From: Bostrychus sinensis
Taxonomy: Eukaryota; Chordata; Actinopteri; Gobiiformes; Eleotridae
NCBI GenBank assembly: GCA_020698575.1
Contig: CM036253.1
Span: 33,825,719-33,889,718 of the forward strand
Direction: 5' to 3'
Length of the DNA: 64,000 bases
Position numbers and translations under genes: made by a program. The notes under the pieces are model-generated. The model did not search any database, was not told the DNA's origin, and saw only the letters and a program-made list of their open reading frames with translations. Each line of letters begins with the position of its first letter. Within the stretch, counting starts at the first letter, position 1. Positions 1 to 9,467 of this stretch are shown here, piece by piece.

Positions 1-119
1 AAATCATTGTTTTAATTTGGAAGGTGTTCCAAGTGGAAGAAGGCAAATGCACAGAGAAGGAGCAGGAATGGTTGGAGAAAGAGAAGGCCTACCAGGAGAA
101 GGAAACAACAAGTGGAGGT

Positions 120-282
120 CAATTTGTAAACAGGTTGCAGTCAATGCATGTGTAGTCACAGTATTCTGCTTGTGCATTGTGGCACGCTATGTAAGGAAGT
201 CCATGCCAAATTTACCCAAATCTAAAATTTAAGATTTAAACAGGGAACAACAGATCTTTAGTCTAAAGTTCTCCTGGCTTTA
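120..282 (+). repeat. Internal paralogous segment, copy X (partner at 2445-2602)
   Basis: The stretch containing gcagtcaatgcatgtgtagtc, the 'gtgcattgtggca' block, 'aggaagtccatgcca' and the ending 'taaagttctc' recurs diverged at 2445-2602. A second pair follows: 490-560 versus 2661-2742, both with ctctttgaatggatttcttg. The present unit therefore grew from an older, smaller tRNA-Gln-linked unit that duplicated and diverged before the whole was amplified. Confidence 0.8.
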
Positions 283-744
283 AAGGGGCCATATTATGCT
301 TTTTTTGTGCCTTTTAAATTAATTTAGGACACCTCTGCATCAGCATCTTATGTTTTGTTGGTCAGAAAATGCAGTAATTATTGAAAGAACCCTATTTTAA
401 GAAACGTGTCACTTTAAAAGGCCCTCCCTCCTTGTGGCTTTTGATTTTGCATCATAGGAGCATTTTAAGCTACTTGGTCTCACACAGAGGCCTCTTTGAA
501 TGGATTTCTTGAACATTGTCATGTGTTCACCACTGGTGAAGCTTTTCATTGTCTGGAACTACACTGGATATATTTTCCTCTGATTAAGGTGTGTACTGTG
601 CTCAGTCAGTTTTTAACTGTTTGCAAAAAACCCAGTGCAGATGGTTCCTTCTTACAGCATGGAATCTTTTCCAAAGCAGCAGGATATGCTGCTTCTGCAC
701 AACAACTTCTGGCTTTGTCAAGTTTGTGTCATGAGGTAGAGAAT

Positions 745-816
745 AGGTTCCACTGAGATTTGAACTCAGATTGCTGGAGTCAAAGTCCAGAGTGCAAACC
801 ATTACACCATGGAACC
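745..816 (-). tRNA. tRNA-Gln(TTG), unit 1
   Basis: Read on the minus strand the 72-nt sequence folds as a full cloverleaf. It has a 7-bp acceptor (GGTTCCA with TGGAACC), an anticodon stem CTGGA/TCCAG around loop CTTTGAC with anticodon TTG, a T stem CTGAG/CTCAG with loop TTCAAAT, and discriminator T. This is the nuclear tRNA-Gln pattern. This copy alone has an A at plus-strand position 796 in place of T (D-arm side), so it may be slightly weakened. No run of four T follows within about 45 nt of its 3' end. Confidence 0.9.
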
Positions 817-860
817 ATAGGCTGTCAACTTATAAATGAGCAGCCCCTGCTGGACGCATT

Positions 861-1903
861 TTCACTCCCTCAACATCAAATGAATTTGCTGCAGCATTTT
901 TGATCTCCAATCTGTACACTACTGTTGCCACACTTTCCGTGCCCAGATGCCTTCCTTCCTTCCACTCTCTATGTTCCCAGATCCTGGACTCTGTTACTTC
1001 TCTCAAGGTTAAGGCTGCCAGATGTGCATCTGACTCGTAGCTTAATGACACTACTCCAGCCCTGAGGCGACAATGTAGACAGGCTGAGAGAAAATGGAAG
1101 AAGGATGGACTGCAGGTGTCATTAAGTATTTTACGGGACAGTCTTGCAGCCTACCAGAGAGCAGTGAAGGAAGCAAAAGCGCAGTATTTATCAAATATCA
1201 TTTCCAGGAATAGCCACCGCCCTAAAGTTTTATTCAGCACTATCAACTCTGTACTAAACCCCATCCCTGCTGTTTTCAATGATGTGTCTGTACATGCTTG
1301 TAATGCTTTTCAGCAGTACTTCATGGACAAAGTTATGTCTGTCAGACAGGCCATCCCAAAGGTCCCCATTGCTGTCCCTCCTGTCCCCACTGTGCAGTGT
1401 GTTCTGGAGAAGTTTGAGCCAATTGCACTTAAGGACCTGAACAAACTTTCCAGGAGCTTAAACCCACCAGCTGCCCTCTAGATGTTGTTCCTGCTAGGTT
1501 TATAAAGGAGGTCATTGACACCATAGGGACTTGCCTTGTCTCATTTATAAATACCTGTCTGAGGTTGGGTACTGTTCCTACTGCCCTTAAACATGCTGTG
1601 GTCAGACCGCTCCTCAAAAAAAACAAACCTTGACCTCTCTGTTTTGTCGAACTTTCACCCAATTTCTCACCTGCCCTTTCTATCCAAGGTTATGGAGAGA
1701 CTCGTTCTTTCACAGCTTCAGTCTCACCTTCATCTGAATGCCATTGCAGAAAAGTTTCAATCTGGTTTCAGGGCCCGACACAGCACTGGATCTGCACCAC
1801 TGAGAGTGCAAAACAACATCCTTGCAGCCCTGGACACCAAAAAGTAGGCAGTGCTGGTGTTATTAGAGTTTTCAGGTGCCTTTGACACCGTGGATCATGC
1901 TGC
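861..1903 (+). mobile_element. L2-type LINE ORF2 fragment, upstream part (unit 1; recurs in every unit)
   Basis: With breaks allowed, the conceptual product follows L2-clade ORF2 between endonuclease and RT. Landmarks are LNDTTPALRRQ, YQRAVKEAKAQYLS, DVVPARFIKEVIDTIG, LSNFHPISHLPFLSKVMERL, FQSGFRARHSTGSA and AFDTVDHAA, which holds the RT motif A aspartate. It is dead: a tag stop stands where the family has Trp (near 1043), one frameshift lies near 1470 and a second at the A-run near 1617, and there is a tag at about 1845. It ends abruptly at 'catgctgc' and joins the ctgctacttttcag motif. Copies: 6294, 11728, 15560, 19393, 23226, 27059, 30895, 34729, 40162, 43995, 47829, 51430. Confidence 0.88.
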
Positions 1904-1946
1904 TACTTTTCAGGCCCAGTCAAACTTGGTGCATAAGCTAGAGTTA

Positions 1947-2018
1947 AGGTTCCACTGAGATTTGAACTCAGATCACTGGATTCAGAGTCCAGAGTGCTAA
2001 CCATTACACCATGGAACC
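1947..2018 (-). tRNA. tRNA-Gln(CTG), unit 1, block copy 1
   Basis: A 72-nt cloverleaf on the minus strand: acceptor GGTTCCA/TGGAACC, anticodon stem CTGGA/TCCAG with anticodon CTG, T stem CTGAG/CTCAG, loop TTCAAAT. From what I remember of vertebrate tRNA-Gln(CTG), the T stem shows a matched two-sided change (CCGAG/CTCGG to CTGAG/CTCAG), as in a functional lineage. It lies about 150 bp from, and diverges from, the Val-TAC gene at 2169. No oligo-T terminator follows within about 45 nt. Confidence 0.93.
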
Positions 2019-2168
2019 ATACGACTGCAGCACTGTTTAAATGAGCAGCCCCTGTGGGAAGCATTTAGAGTGACGTTTTACCTGTAAAAAATGAAGCAAA
2101 CAAGACGCACAACTGATCGCTCGCTTACGATTAATGCAGAATTTTTGAAACATAAAGGGCATTTTTGT

Positions 2169-2241
2169 GGTTTCATAGTGTAGTGGTCATCACATCTGCT
2201 TTACACGCAGAAGGTCCTGGGTTCAATCCCCAGTGAAACCA
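2169..2241 (+). tRNA. tRNA-Val(TAC), unit 1, block copy 1
   Basis: A 73-nt cloverleaf: acceptor GGTTTCA/TGAAACC (7 bp), anticodon stem TCTGC/GCAGA with loop TTTACAC and anticodon TAC, T stem CTGGG/CCCAG with loop TTCAATC, discriminator A. Compared with the vertebrate tRNA-Val(TAC) as I remember it (GGTTCCA/TGGAACC), the acceptor has one compensated change (C-G to T-A). It is transcribed away from the Gln-CTG gene at 1947. The nearest oligo-T run (9 T) starts 68 nt past its end. Confidence 0.93.
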
Positions 2242-2308
2242 TTGCTCAAGCCCTTACACCTACAAAGTTATGTGATCATTTCTCTATTGAACCCATTAAG
2301 ATTAGCAG

Positions 2309-2317
2309 TTTTTTTTT
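2309..2317 (+). terminator. Oligo-T run, possible distal Pol III terminator for Val-TAC
   Basis: Nine T on the plus strand, 68 nt beyond the Val-TAC gene and just before the chimera. It is the first run of at least four T downstream of Val-TAC, so if the gene is transcribed a trailer of about 70 nt is expected. It recurs in each block. Confidence 0.35.
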
Positions 2318-2345
2318 CTTCTTTAACTTTGATCTAAAATTTTGT

Positions 2346-2433
2346 GGTTTCATAGTGTAGTGGTCATCACATCTGCCTAACATGCAGAAAGTCCTGGCTG
2401 GGTTTGATCCTCTACCGACAGAGCTATCCAGGC
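2346..2433 (+). pseudogene. Chimeric tRNA remnant: Val(AAC) 5' part joined to inverted Lys 5' half, unit 1
   Basis: Bases 2346-2396 follow tRNA-Val through the acceptor 5' strand, D arm and an anticodon arm TCTGC/GCAGA with loop CTAACAT (anticodon AAC). Instead of a T arm and acceptor 3' strand, the sequence then runs through 'ctgggtttgatcc'. It ends at 2410-2433 with the reverse complement of a tRNA-Lys 5' half (minus strand GCCTGGATAGCTC...GGTAGAG: acceptor 5' strand and D arm). Neither half can form a full cloverleaf. It looks like a head-to-head recombination product of two tRNA genes, fixed before the array was amplified. Confidence 0.8.
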
Positions 2434-2444
2434 TCTGTAGAAGT

Positions 2445-2742
2445 CATCTTGTAAACAGTTTGCAGTCAATGCATGTGTAGTCGCAGCATTTTGTTTGTGC
2501 ATTGTGGCAAGCTACATAAGGAAGTCCATGCCAGCTTTACCCAAATCTACGATTCAAGTAGAGAACGTTAGATCTTGAATCTAAAGTTCTCCCGGCTTTA
2601 AGCCACGGTAGCTTCAAGCCAATATCAATTATTATTGATTTCCTATGTGACGGGAGGTGTCTCTTTGAATGGATTTCTTGAATTTTAAGCAATCCACATT
2701 GTCATGTGTTCAACACTGGTGAAGTTTTTCATGGTCTGGAAA
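2445..2742 (+). repeat. Internal paralogous segment, copy Y (partner of 120-560)
   Basis: Diverged copy of the 120-560 region, shortened in the middle: the AT-rich stretch corresponding to about 286-480 is mostly absent. It lies between the chimeric tRNA and the second L2 fragment and recurs in every unit. Confidence 0.75.
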
Positions 2743-2770
2743 TATACTCTTCCCAGATTGTTCCTTCTTA

Positions 2771-3110
2771 CAGTCTCACCTTCATCTGAATGCCATTGCA
2801 GAAAAGTTTCAATCTGGTTTCAGGGCCCGACACAGCACTGGATCTGCGCCACTGAGAGTGCAAAACAACATCCTTGCAGCCCTGGACACCAAAAAGTCAG
2901 CAGTGCTGGTGTTATTAGACCGTTTAGGTGCCTTTGACACCGTGGATCATGCTGCCCTTATCTCCTGTCTTGAACACTGTGTTGGACTTTGTGGAGCAGT
3001 GCTGGAATGGTTCTCTTCATACCTTTCAAACCGGATTTTTCCCGTCATGCTTAATGAGTTCTCCTCCCTCCCCCTCTCTCCTTAGGTGTACCACAAGGCT
3101 CAGTCCTTTT
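2771..3110 (+). mobile_element. L2-type LINE RT fragment with motifs A and B (unit 1; recurs in every block)
   Basis: This overlaps the previous fragment in content (from 'SHLHLNAIAEKFQSGF') and continues further: LDRLGAFDTVDHAAL, LEWFSSYLSNR, then GVPQGSVL after a one-base frame break near 3075. Only fingers/palm motifs A and B are present; the catalytic F/YADD box is missing, so the piece cannot encode an active reverse transcriptase. Copies start at 4371, 8204, 9805, 13638, 17470, 21303, 25136, 28972, 32805, 36639, 38239, 42072, 45905 and 49740. Confidence 0.88.
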
Positions 3111-3546
3111 AAGGTATAAGCCCTGAGAGAGAAGTGTGACCGCTCACAAAATCAACAAAGTTTTCAAGCTAATTAGTGAGAAATGGAATGGGATTTCCCT
3201 CTACAGTAGAGCAGTGATGACAAAAGCTTATATCGTGATTAATTTATTCTACCAGTAATAGGCTAAATAAATTTGGTCATGCCCTTTAACAATTTATTTG
3301 CAACATTTTCTGCTGCTGAATTTTTATCACTGAAGCTTCAACTTTCAACTTTCTTGGATCGCGTTGCAAGCCAGCGTGTGCATGAAGACATGCACGAGAA
3401 TCACATGTCGCTTGACAAGAGGGAGACTCGCAAGCATTGCCTCATCACTCAGCTTCCATAGGGAACACACAGAGGAGAAGCAATGTCACCTCCATTACCC
3501 TGCTACTTTTCAGGCCCAGTCAAACTTGGTGCATAAGCTAGAGTTA

Positions 3547-3618
3547 AGGTTCCACTGAGATTTGAACTCAGATCACTGGATTCAGAGTCCAGAGTGCTAA
3601 CCATTACACCATGGAACC
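3547..3618 (-). tRNA. tRNA-Gln(CTG), unit 1, block copy 2
   Basis: Exact structural repeat 1,600 bp downstream, in the duplicated block. Confidence 0.93.
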
Positions 3619-3768
3619 ATACGACTGCAGCACTGTTTAAATGAGCAGCCCCTGTGGGAAGCATTTAGAGTGACGTTTTACCTGTAAAAAATGAAGCAAA
3701 CAAGACGCACAACTGATCGCTCGCTTACGATTAATGCAGAATTTTTGAAACATAAAGGGCATTTTTGT

Positions 3769-3841
3769 GGTTTCATAGTGTAGTGGTCATCACATCTGCT
3801 TTACACGCAGAAGGTCCTGGGTTCAATCCCCAGTGAAACCA
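3769..3841 (+). tRNA. tRNA-Val(TAC), unit 1, block copy 2
   Basis: Consensus copy. The 3' flank has the A variant (ccctaacacc) found in all except the first block of long units. Confidence 0.93.
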
Positions 3842-3945
3842 TTGCTCAAGCCCTAACACCTACAAAGTTATGTGATCATTTCTCTATTGAACCCATTAAG
3901 ATTAGCAGTTTTTTTTTCTTCTTTAACTTTGATCTAAAATTTTGT

Positions 3946-4033
3946 GGTTTCATAGTGTAGTGGTCATCACATCTGCCTAACATGCAGAAAGTCCTGGCTG
4001 GGTTTGATCCTCTACCGACAGAGCTATCCAGGC
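3946..4033 (+). pseudogene. Chimeric Val/Lys tRNA remnant, unit 1 block 2
   Basis: Same junction as at 2346. Confidence 0.8.
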
Positions 4034-5154
4034 TCTGTAGAAGTCATCTTGTAAACAGTTTGCAGTCAATGCATGTGTAGTCGCAGCATTTTGTTTGTGC
4101 ATTGTGGCAAGCTACATAAGGAAGTCCATGCCAGCTTTACCCAAATCTACGATTCAAGTAGAGAACGTTAGATCTTGAATCTAAAGTTCTCCCGGCTTTA
4201 AGCCACGGTAGCTTCAAGCCAATATCAATTATTATTGATTTCCTATGTGACGGGAGGTGTCTCTTTGAATGGATTTCTTGAATTTTAAGCAATCCACATT
4301 GTCATGTGTTCAACACTGGTGAAGTTTTTCATGGTCTGGAAATATACTCTTCCCAGATTGTTCCTTCTTACAGTCTCACCTTCATCTGAATGCCATTGCA
4401 GAAAAGTTTCAATCTGGTTTCAGGGCCCGACACAGCACTGGATCTGCGCCACTGAGAGTGCAAAACAACATCCTTGCAGCCCTGGACACCAAAAAGTCAG
4501 CAGTGCTGGTGTTATTAGACCTTTTAGGTGCCTTTGACACCGTGGATCATGCTGCCCTTATCTCCTGTCTTGAACACTGTGTTGGACTTTGTGGAGCAGT
4601 GCTGGAATGGTTCTCTTCATACCTTTCAAACCGGATTTTTCCCGTCATGCTTAATGAGTTCTCCTCCCTCCCCCTCTCTCCTTAGGTGTACCACAAGGCT
4701 CAGTCCTTTTAAGGTATAAGCCCTGAGAGAGAAGTGTGACCGCTCACAAAATCAACAAAGTTTTCAAGCTAATTAGTGAGAAATGGAATGGGATTTCCCT
4801 CTACAGTAGAGCAGTGATGACAAAAGCTTATATCGTGATTAATTTATTCTACCAGTAATAGGCTAAATAAATTTGGTCATGCCCTTTAACAATTTATTTG
4901 CAACATTTTCTGCTGCTGAATTTTTATCACTGAAGCTTCAACTTTCAACTTTCTTGGATCGCGTTGCAAGCCAGCGTGTGCATGAAGACATGCACGAGAA
5001 TCACATGTCGCTTGACAAGAGGGAGACTCGCAAGCATTGCCTCATCACTCAGCTTCCATAGGGAACACACAGAGGAGAAGCAATGTCACCTCCATTACCC
5101 CATTACCCTGCTACTTTTCAGGCCTAGTCAAACTTCGTGCATGAGCAAGAGTCT

Positions 5155-5226
5155 AGGTTCCACTGAGATTTGAACTCAGATCACTGGATTCAGAGTCCAG
5201 AGTGCTAACCATTACACCATGGAACA
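5155..5226 (-). tRNA. tRNA-Gln(CTG), unit-end copy with broken first acceptor pair, unit 1
   Basis: Same body as the copy at 1947, but the 5' end on the minus strand reads TGTTCC instead of GGTTCC. This leaves position 1 (T) opposite C72. The remaining six acceptor pairs, D arm, anticodon arm (CTG) and T arm are intact. The flanks differ from the block copies (cttcgtgcatgagc). A 1-72 mismatch could impair 5' and 3' end processing, so it may be a weak gene or a young pseudogene; the defect is shared by all unit-end copies. Confidence 0.8.
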
Positions 5227-5396
5227 AGATGACGAGAAAGTATAAATGAGCAGCCCCTGCTGGAAGCAGTTAGAATGACAATGTTTTACCTGGTAAAAAA
5301 AAAAGAAGCAAACATAAGGCACAACTGATCGCTGGCTTACGATTAATGCAGAACATCCATTGTGAGGTGGCATAAGACAGAGACACGTTTGAAAGT

Positions 5397-5588
5397 TTGT
5401 CCGGAGTTCAAAAGACAGCTGGAACAACGGGACAAATCATTGTTTTAATTTGGAAGGTGTTCCAAGTGGAAGAAGGCAAATGCACAGAGAAGGAGCAGGA
5501 ATGGTTGGAGAAAGAGAAGGCCTACCAGGAGAAGGAAACAACAAGTGGAGGTCAATTTGTAAACAGGTTGCAGTCAATGCATGTGTAG
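5397..5588 (+). other. Small conserved open frame, charged helix-like, unrecognised
   Basis: A 63-codon frame, recurring once per unit, encodes a run rich in Glu and Lys (VEEGKCTEKEQEWLEKEKAY) that could form a short charged helix. A second frame overlaps it over most of its length. I do not recognise it as part of any protein. There is no evidence of an initiation context, splice borders or codon constraint, and units are too similar to use substitution patterns. It may be a captured exon fragment or chance. Confidence 0.2.
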
Positions 5589-6177
5589 TCACAGTATTCT
5601 GCTTGTGCATTGTGGCACGCTATGTAAGGAAGTCCATGCCAAATTTACCCAAATCTAAAATTTAAGATTTAAACAGGGAACAACAGATCTTTAGTCTAAA
5701 GTTCTCCTGGCTTTAAAGGGGCCATATTATGCTTTTTTTGTGCCTTTTAAATTAATTTAGGACACCTCTGCATCAGCATCTTATGTTTTGTTGGTCAGAA
5801 AATGCAGTAATTATTGAAAGAACCCTATTTTAAGAAACGTGTCACTTTAAAAGGCCCTCCCTCCTTGTGGCTTTTGATTTTGCATCATAGGAGCATTTTA
5901 AGCTACTTGGTCTCACACAGAGGCCTCTTTGAATGGATTTCTTGAACATTGTCATGTGTTCACCACTGGTGAAGCTTTTCATTGTCTGGAACTACACTGG
6001 ATATATTTTCCTCTGATTAAGGTGTGTACTGTGCTCAGTCAGTTTTTAACTGTTTGCAAAAAACCCAGTGCAGATGGTTCCTTCTTACAGCATGGAATCT
6101 TTTCCAAAGCAGCAGGATATGCTGCTTCTGCACAACAACTTCTGGCTTTGTCAAGTTTGTGTCATGAGGTAGAGAAT

Positions 6178-6249
6178 AGGTTCCACTGAGATTTGAACTC
6201 AGATTGCTGGAGTCAAAGTCCAGAGTGCTAACCATTACACCATGGAACC
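6178..6249 (-). tRNA. tRNA-Gln(TTG), unit 2
   Basis: Consensus copy, without the position-796 change of unit 1. Confidence 0.92.
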
Positions 6250-7379
6250 ATAGGCTGTCAACTTATAAATGAGCAGCCCCTGCTGGACGCATTTTCACTC
6301 CCTCAACATCAAATGAATTTGCTGCAGCATTTTTGATCTCCAATCTGTACACTACTGTTGCCACACTTTCCGTGCCCAGATGCCTTCCTTCCTTCCACTC
6401 TCTATGTTCCCAGATCCTGGACTCTGTTACTTCTCTCAAGGTTAAGGCTGCCAGATGTGCATCTGACTCGTAGCTTAATGACACTACTCCAGCCCTGAGG
6501 CGACAATGTAGACAGGCTGAGAGAAAATGGAAGAAGGATGGACTGCAGGTGTCATTAAGTATTTTACGGGACAGTCTTGCAGCCTACCAGAGAGCAGTGA
6601 AGGAAGCAAAAGCGCAGTATTTATCAAATATCATTTCCAGGAATAGCCACCGCCCTAAAGTTTTATTCAGCACTATCAACTCTGTACTAAACCCCATCCC
6701 TGCTGTTTTCAATGATGTGTCTGTACATGCTTGTAATGCTTTTCAGCAGTACTTCATGGACAAAGTTATGTCTGTCAGACAGGCCATCCCAAAGGTCCCC
6801 ATTGCTGTCCCTCCTGTCCCCACTGTGCAGTGTGTTCTGGAGAAGTTTGAGCCAATTGCACTTAAGGACCTGAACAAACTTTCCAGGAGCTTAAACCCAC
6901 CAGCTGCCCTCTAGATGTTGTTCCTGCTAGGTTTATAAAGGAGGTCATTGACACCATAGGGACTTGCCTTGTCTCATTTATAAATACCTGTCTGAGGTTG
7001 GGTACTGTTCCTACTGCCCTTAAACATGCTGTGGTCAGACCGCTCCTCAAAAAAAACAAACCTTGACCTCTCTGTTTTGTCGAACTTTCACCCAATTTCT
7101 CACCTGCCCTTTCTATCCAAGGTTATGGAGAGACTCGTTCTTTCACAGCTTCAGTCTCACCTTCATCTGAATGCCATTGCAGAAAAGTTTCAATCTGGTT
7201 TCAGGGCCCGACACAGCACTGGATCTGCACCACTGAGAGTGCAAAACAACATCCTTGCAGCCCTGGACACCAAAAAGTAGGCAGTGCTGGTGTTATTAGA
7301 GTTTTCAGGTGCCTTTGACACCGTGGATCATGCTGCTACTTTTCAGGCCCAGTCAAACTTGGTGCATAAGCTAGAGTTA

Positions 7380-7451
7380 AGGTTCCACTGAGATTTGAAC
7401 TCAGATCACTGGATTCAGAGTCCAGAGTGCTAACCATTACACCATGGAACC
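7380..7451 (-). tRNA. tRNA-Gln(CTG), unit 2, block copy 1
   Basis: Consensus copy; anticodon CTG. Confidence 0.93.
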
Positions 7452-7601
7452 ATACGACTGCAGCACTGTTTAAATGAGCAGCCCCTGTGGGAAGCATTTA
7501 GAGTGACGTTTTACCTGTAAAAAATGAAGCAAACAAGACGCACAACTGATCGCTCGCTTACGATTAATGCAGAATTTTTGAAACATAAAGGGCATTTTTG
7601 T

Positions 7602-7674
7602 GGTTTCATAGTGTAGTGGTCATCACATCTGCTTTACACGCAGAAGGTCCTGGGTTCAATCCCCAGTGAAACCA
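7602..7674 (+). tRNA. tRNA-Val(TAC), unit 2, block copy 1
   Basis: Consensus copy with the T variant in its 3' flank (cccttacacc). Confidence 0.93.
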
Positions 7675-7778
7675 TTGCTCAAGCCCTTACACCTACAAAG
7701 TTATGTGATCATTTCTCTATTGAACCCATTAAGATTAGCAGTTTTTTTTTCTTCTTTAACTTTGATCTAAAATTTTGT

Positions 7779-7866
7779 GGTTTCATAGTGTAGTGGTCAT
7801 CACATCTGCCTAACATGCAGAAAGTCCTGGCTGGGTTTGATCCTCTACCGACAGAGCTATCCAGGC
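7779..7866 (+). pseudogene. Chimeric Val/Lys tRNA remnant, unit 2 block 1
   Basis: Same junction as at 2346. Confidence 0.8.
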
Positions 7867-8980
7867 TCTGTAGAAGTCATCTTGTAAACAGTTTGCAGTC
7901 AATGCATGTGTAGTCGCAGCATTTTGTTTGTGCATTGTGGCAAGCTACATAAGGAAGTCCATGCCAGCTTTACCCAAATCTACGATTCAAGTAGAGAACG
8001 TTAGATCTTGAATCTAAAGTTCTCCCGGCTTTAAGCCACGGTAGCTTCAAGCCAATATCAATTATTATTGATTTCCTATGTGACGGGAGGTGTCTCTTTG
8101 AATGGATTTCTTGAATTTTAAGCAATCCACATTGTCATGTGTTCAACACTGGTGAAGTTTTTCATGGTCTGGAAATATACTCTTCCCAGATTGTTCCTTC
8201 TTACAGTCTCACCTTCATCTGAATGCCATTGCAGAAAAGTTTCAATCTGGTTTCAGGGCCCGACACAGCACTGGATCTGCGCCACTGAGAGTGCAAAACA
8301 ACATCCTTGCAGCCCTGGACACCAAAAAGTCAGCAGTGCTGGTGTTATTAGACCTTTTAGGTGCCTTTGACACCGTGGATCATGCTGCCCTTATCTCCTG
8401 TCTTGAACACTGTGTTGGACTTTGTGGAGCAGTGCTGGAATGGTTCTCTTCATACCTTTCAAACCGGATTTTTCCCGTCATGCTTAATGAGTTCTCCTCC
8501 CTCCCCCTCTCTCCTTAGGTGTACCACAAGGCTCAGTCCTTTTAAGGTATAAGCCCTGAGAGAGAAGTGTGACCGCTCACAAAATCTAACAAAGTTTTCA
8601 AGCTAATTAGTGAGAAATGGAATGGGATTTCCCTCTACAGTAGAGCAGTGATGACAAAAGCTTATATCGTGATTAATTTATTCTACCAGTAATAGGCTAA
8701 ATAAATTTGGTCATGCCCTTTAACAATTTATTTGCAACATTTTCTGCTGCTGAATTTTTATCACTGAAGCTTCAACTTTCAACTTTCTTGGATCGCGTTG
8801 CAAGCCAGCGTGTGCATGAAGACATGCACGAGAATCACATGTCGCTTGACAAGAGGGAGACTCGCAAGCATTGCCTCATCACTCAGCTTCCATAGGGAAC
8901 ACACAGAGGAGAAGCAATGTCACCTCCATTACCCTGCTACTTTTCAGGCCCAGTCAAACTTGGTGCATAAGCTAGAGTTA

Positions 8981-9052
8981 AGGTTCCACTGAGATTTGAA
9001 CTCAGATCACTGGATTCAGAGTCCAGAGTGCTAACCATTACACCATGGAACC
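8981..9052 (-). tRNA. tRNA-Gln(CTG), unit 2, block copy 2
   Basis: Consensus copy in the duplicated block. Confidence 0.93.
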
Positions 9053-9202
9053 ATACGACTGCAGCACTGTTTAAATGAGCAGCCCCTGTGGGAAGCATTT
9101 AGAGTGACGTTTTACCTGTAAAAAATGAAGCAAACAAGACGCACAACTGATCGCTCGCTTACGATTAATGCAGAATTTTTGAAACATAAAGGGCATTTTT
9201 GT

Positions 9203-9275
9203 GGTTTCATAGTGTAGTGGTCATCACATCTGCTTTACACGCAGAAGGTCCTGGGTTCAATCCCCAGTGAAACCA
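9203..9275 (+). tRNA. tRNA-Val(TAC), unit 2, block copy 2
   Basis: Consensus copy; A variant flank. Confidence 0.93.
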
Positions 9276-9379
9276 TTGCTCAAGCCCTAACACCTACAAA
9301 GTTATGTGATCATTTCTCTATTGAACCCATTAAGATTAGCAGTTTTTTTTTCTTCTTTAACTTTGATCTAAAATTTTGT

Positions 9380-9467
9380 GGTTTCATAGTGTAGTGGTCA
9401 TCACATCTGCCTAACATGCAGAAAGTCCTGGCTGGGTTTGATCCTCTACCGACAGAGCTATCCAGGC
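9380..9467 (+). pseudogene. Chimeric Val/Lys tRNA remnant, unit 2 block 2
   Basis: Same junction as at 2346. Confidence 0.8.

Larger units (their letters stand above)
17..5449 (+). repeat. Array unit 1 (long, 5,433 bp)
   Basis: Long unit with two 1,600-bp blocks (about 1905-3504 and 3505-5104). L2 fragments lie at 861-1903, 2771-3110 and 4371-4710. The first block is marked by a T at about 2254 (ccctta) where the second block and all short units have A. A private substitution turns the RT string LDLLGAFDTVDH into LDRLGAFDTVDH near 2920. Its tail (about 5231) reads gatgacgag, shared only with the tail of unit 8. Confidence 0.95.

Noticed and set aside
2200..5100. 5S rRNA or spliceosomal snRNA genes in the array unit
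   Set aside because: I looked for their characteristic conserved strings on both strands of the unit and found none.
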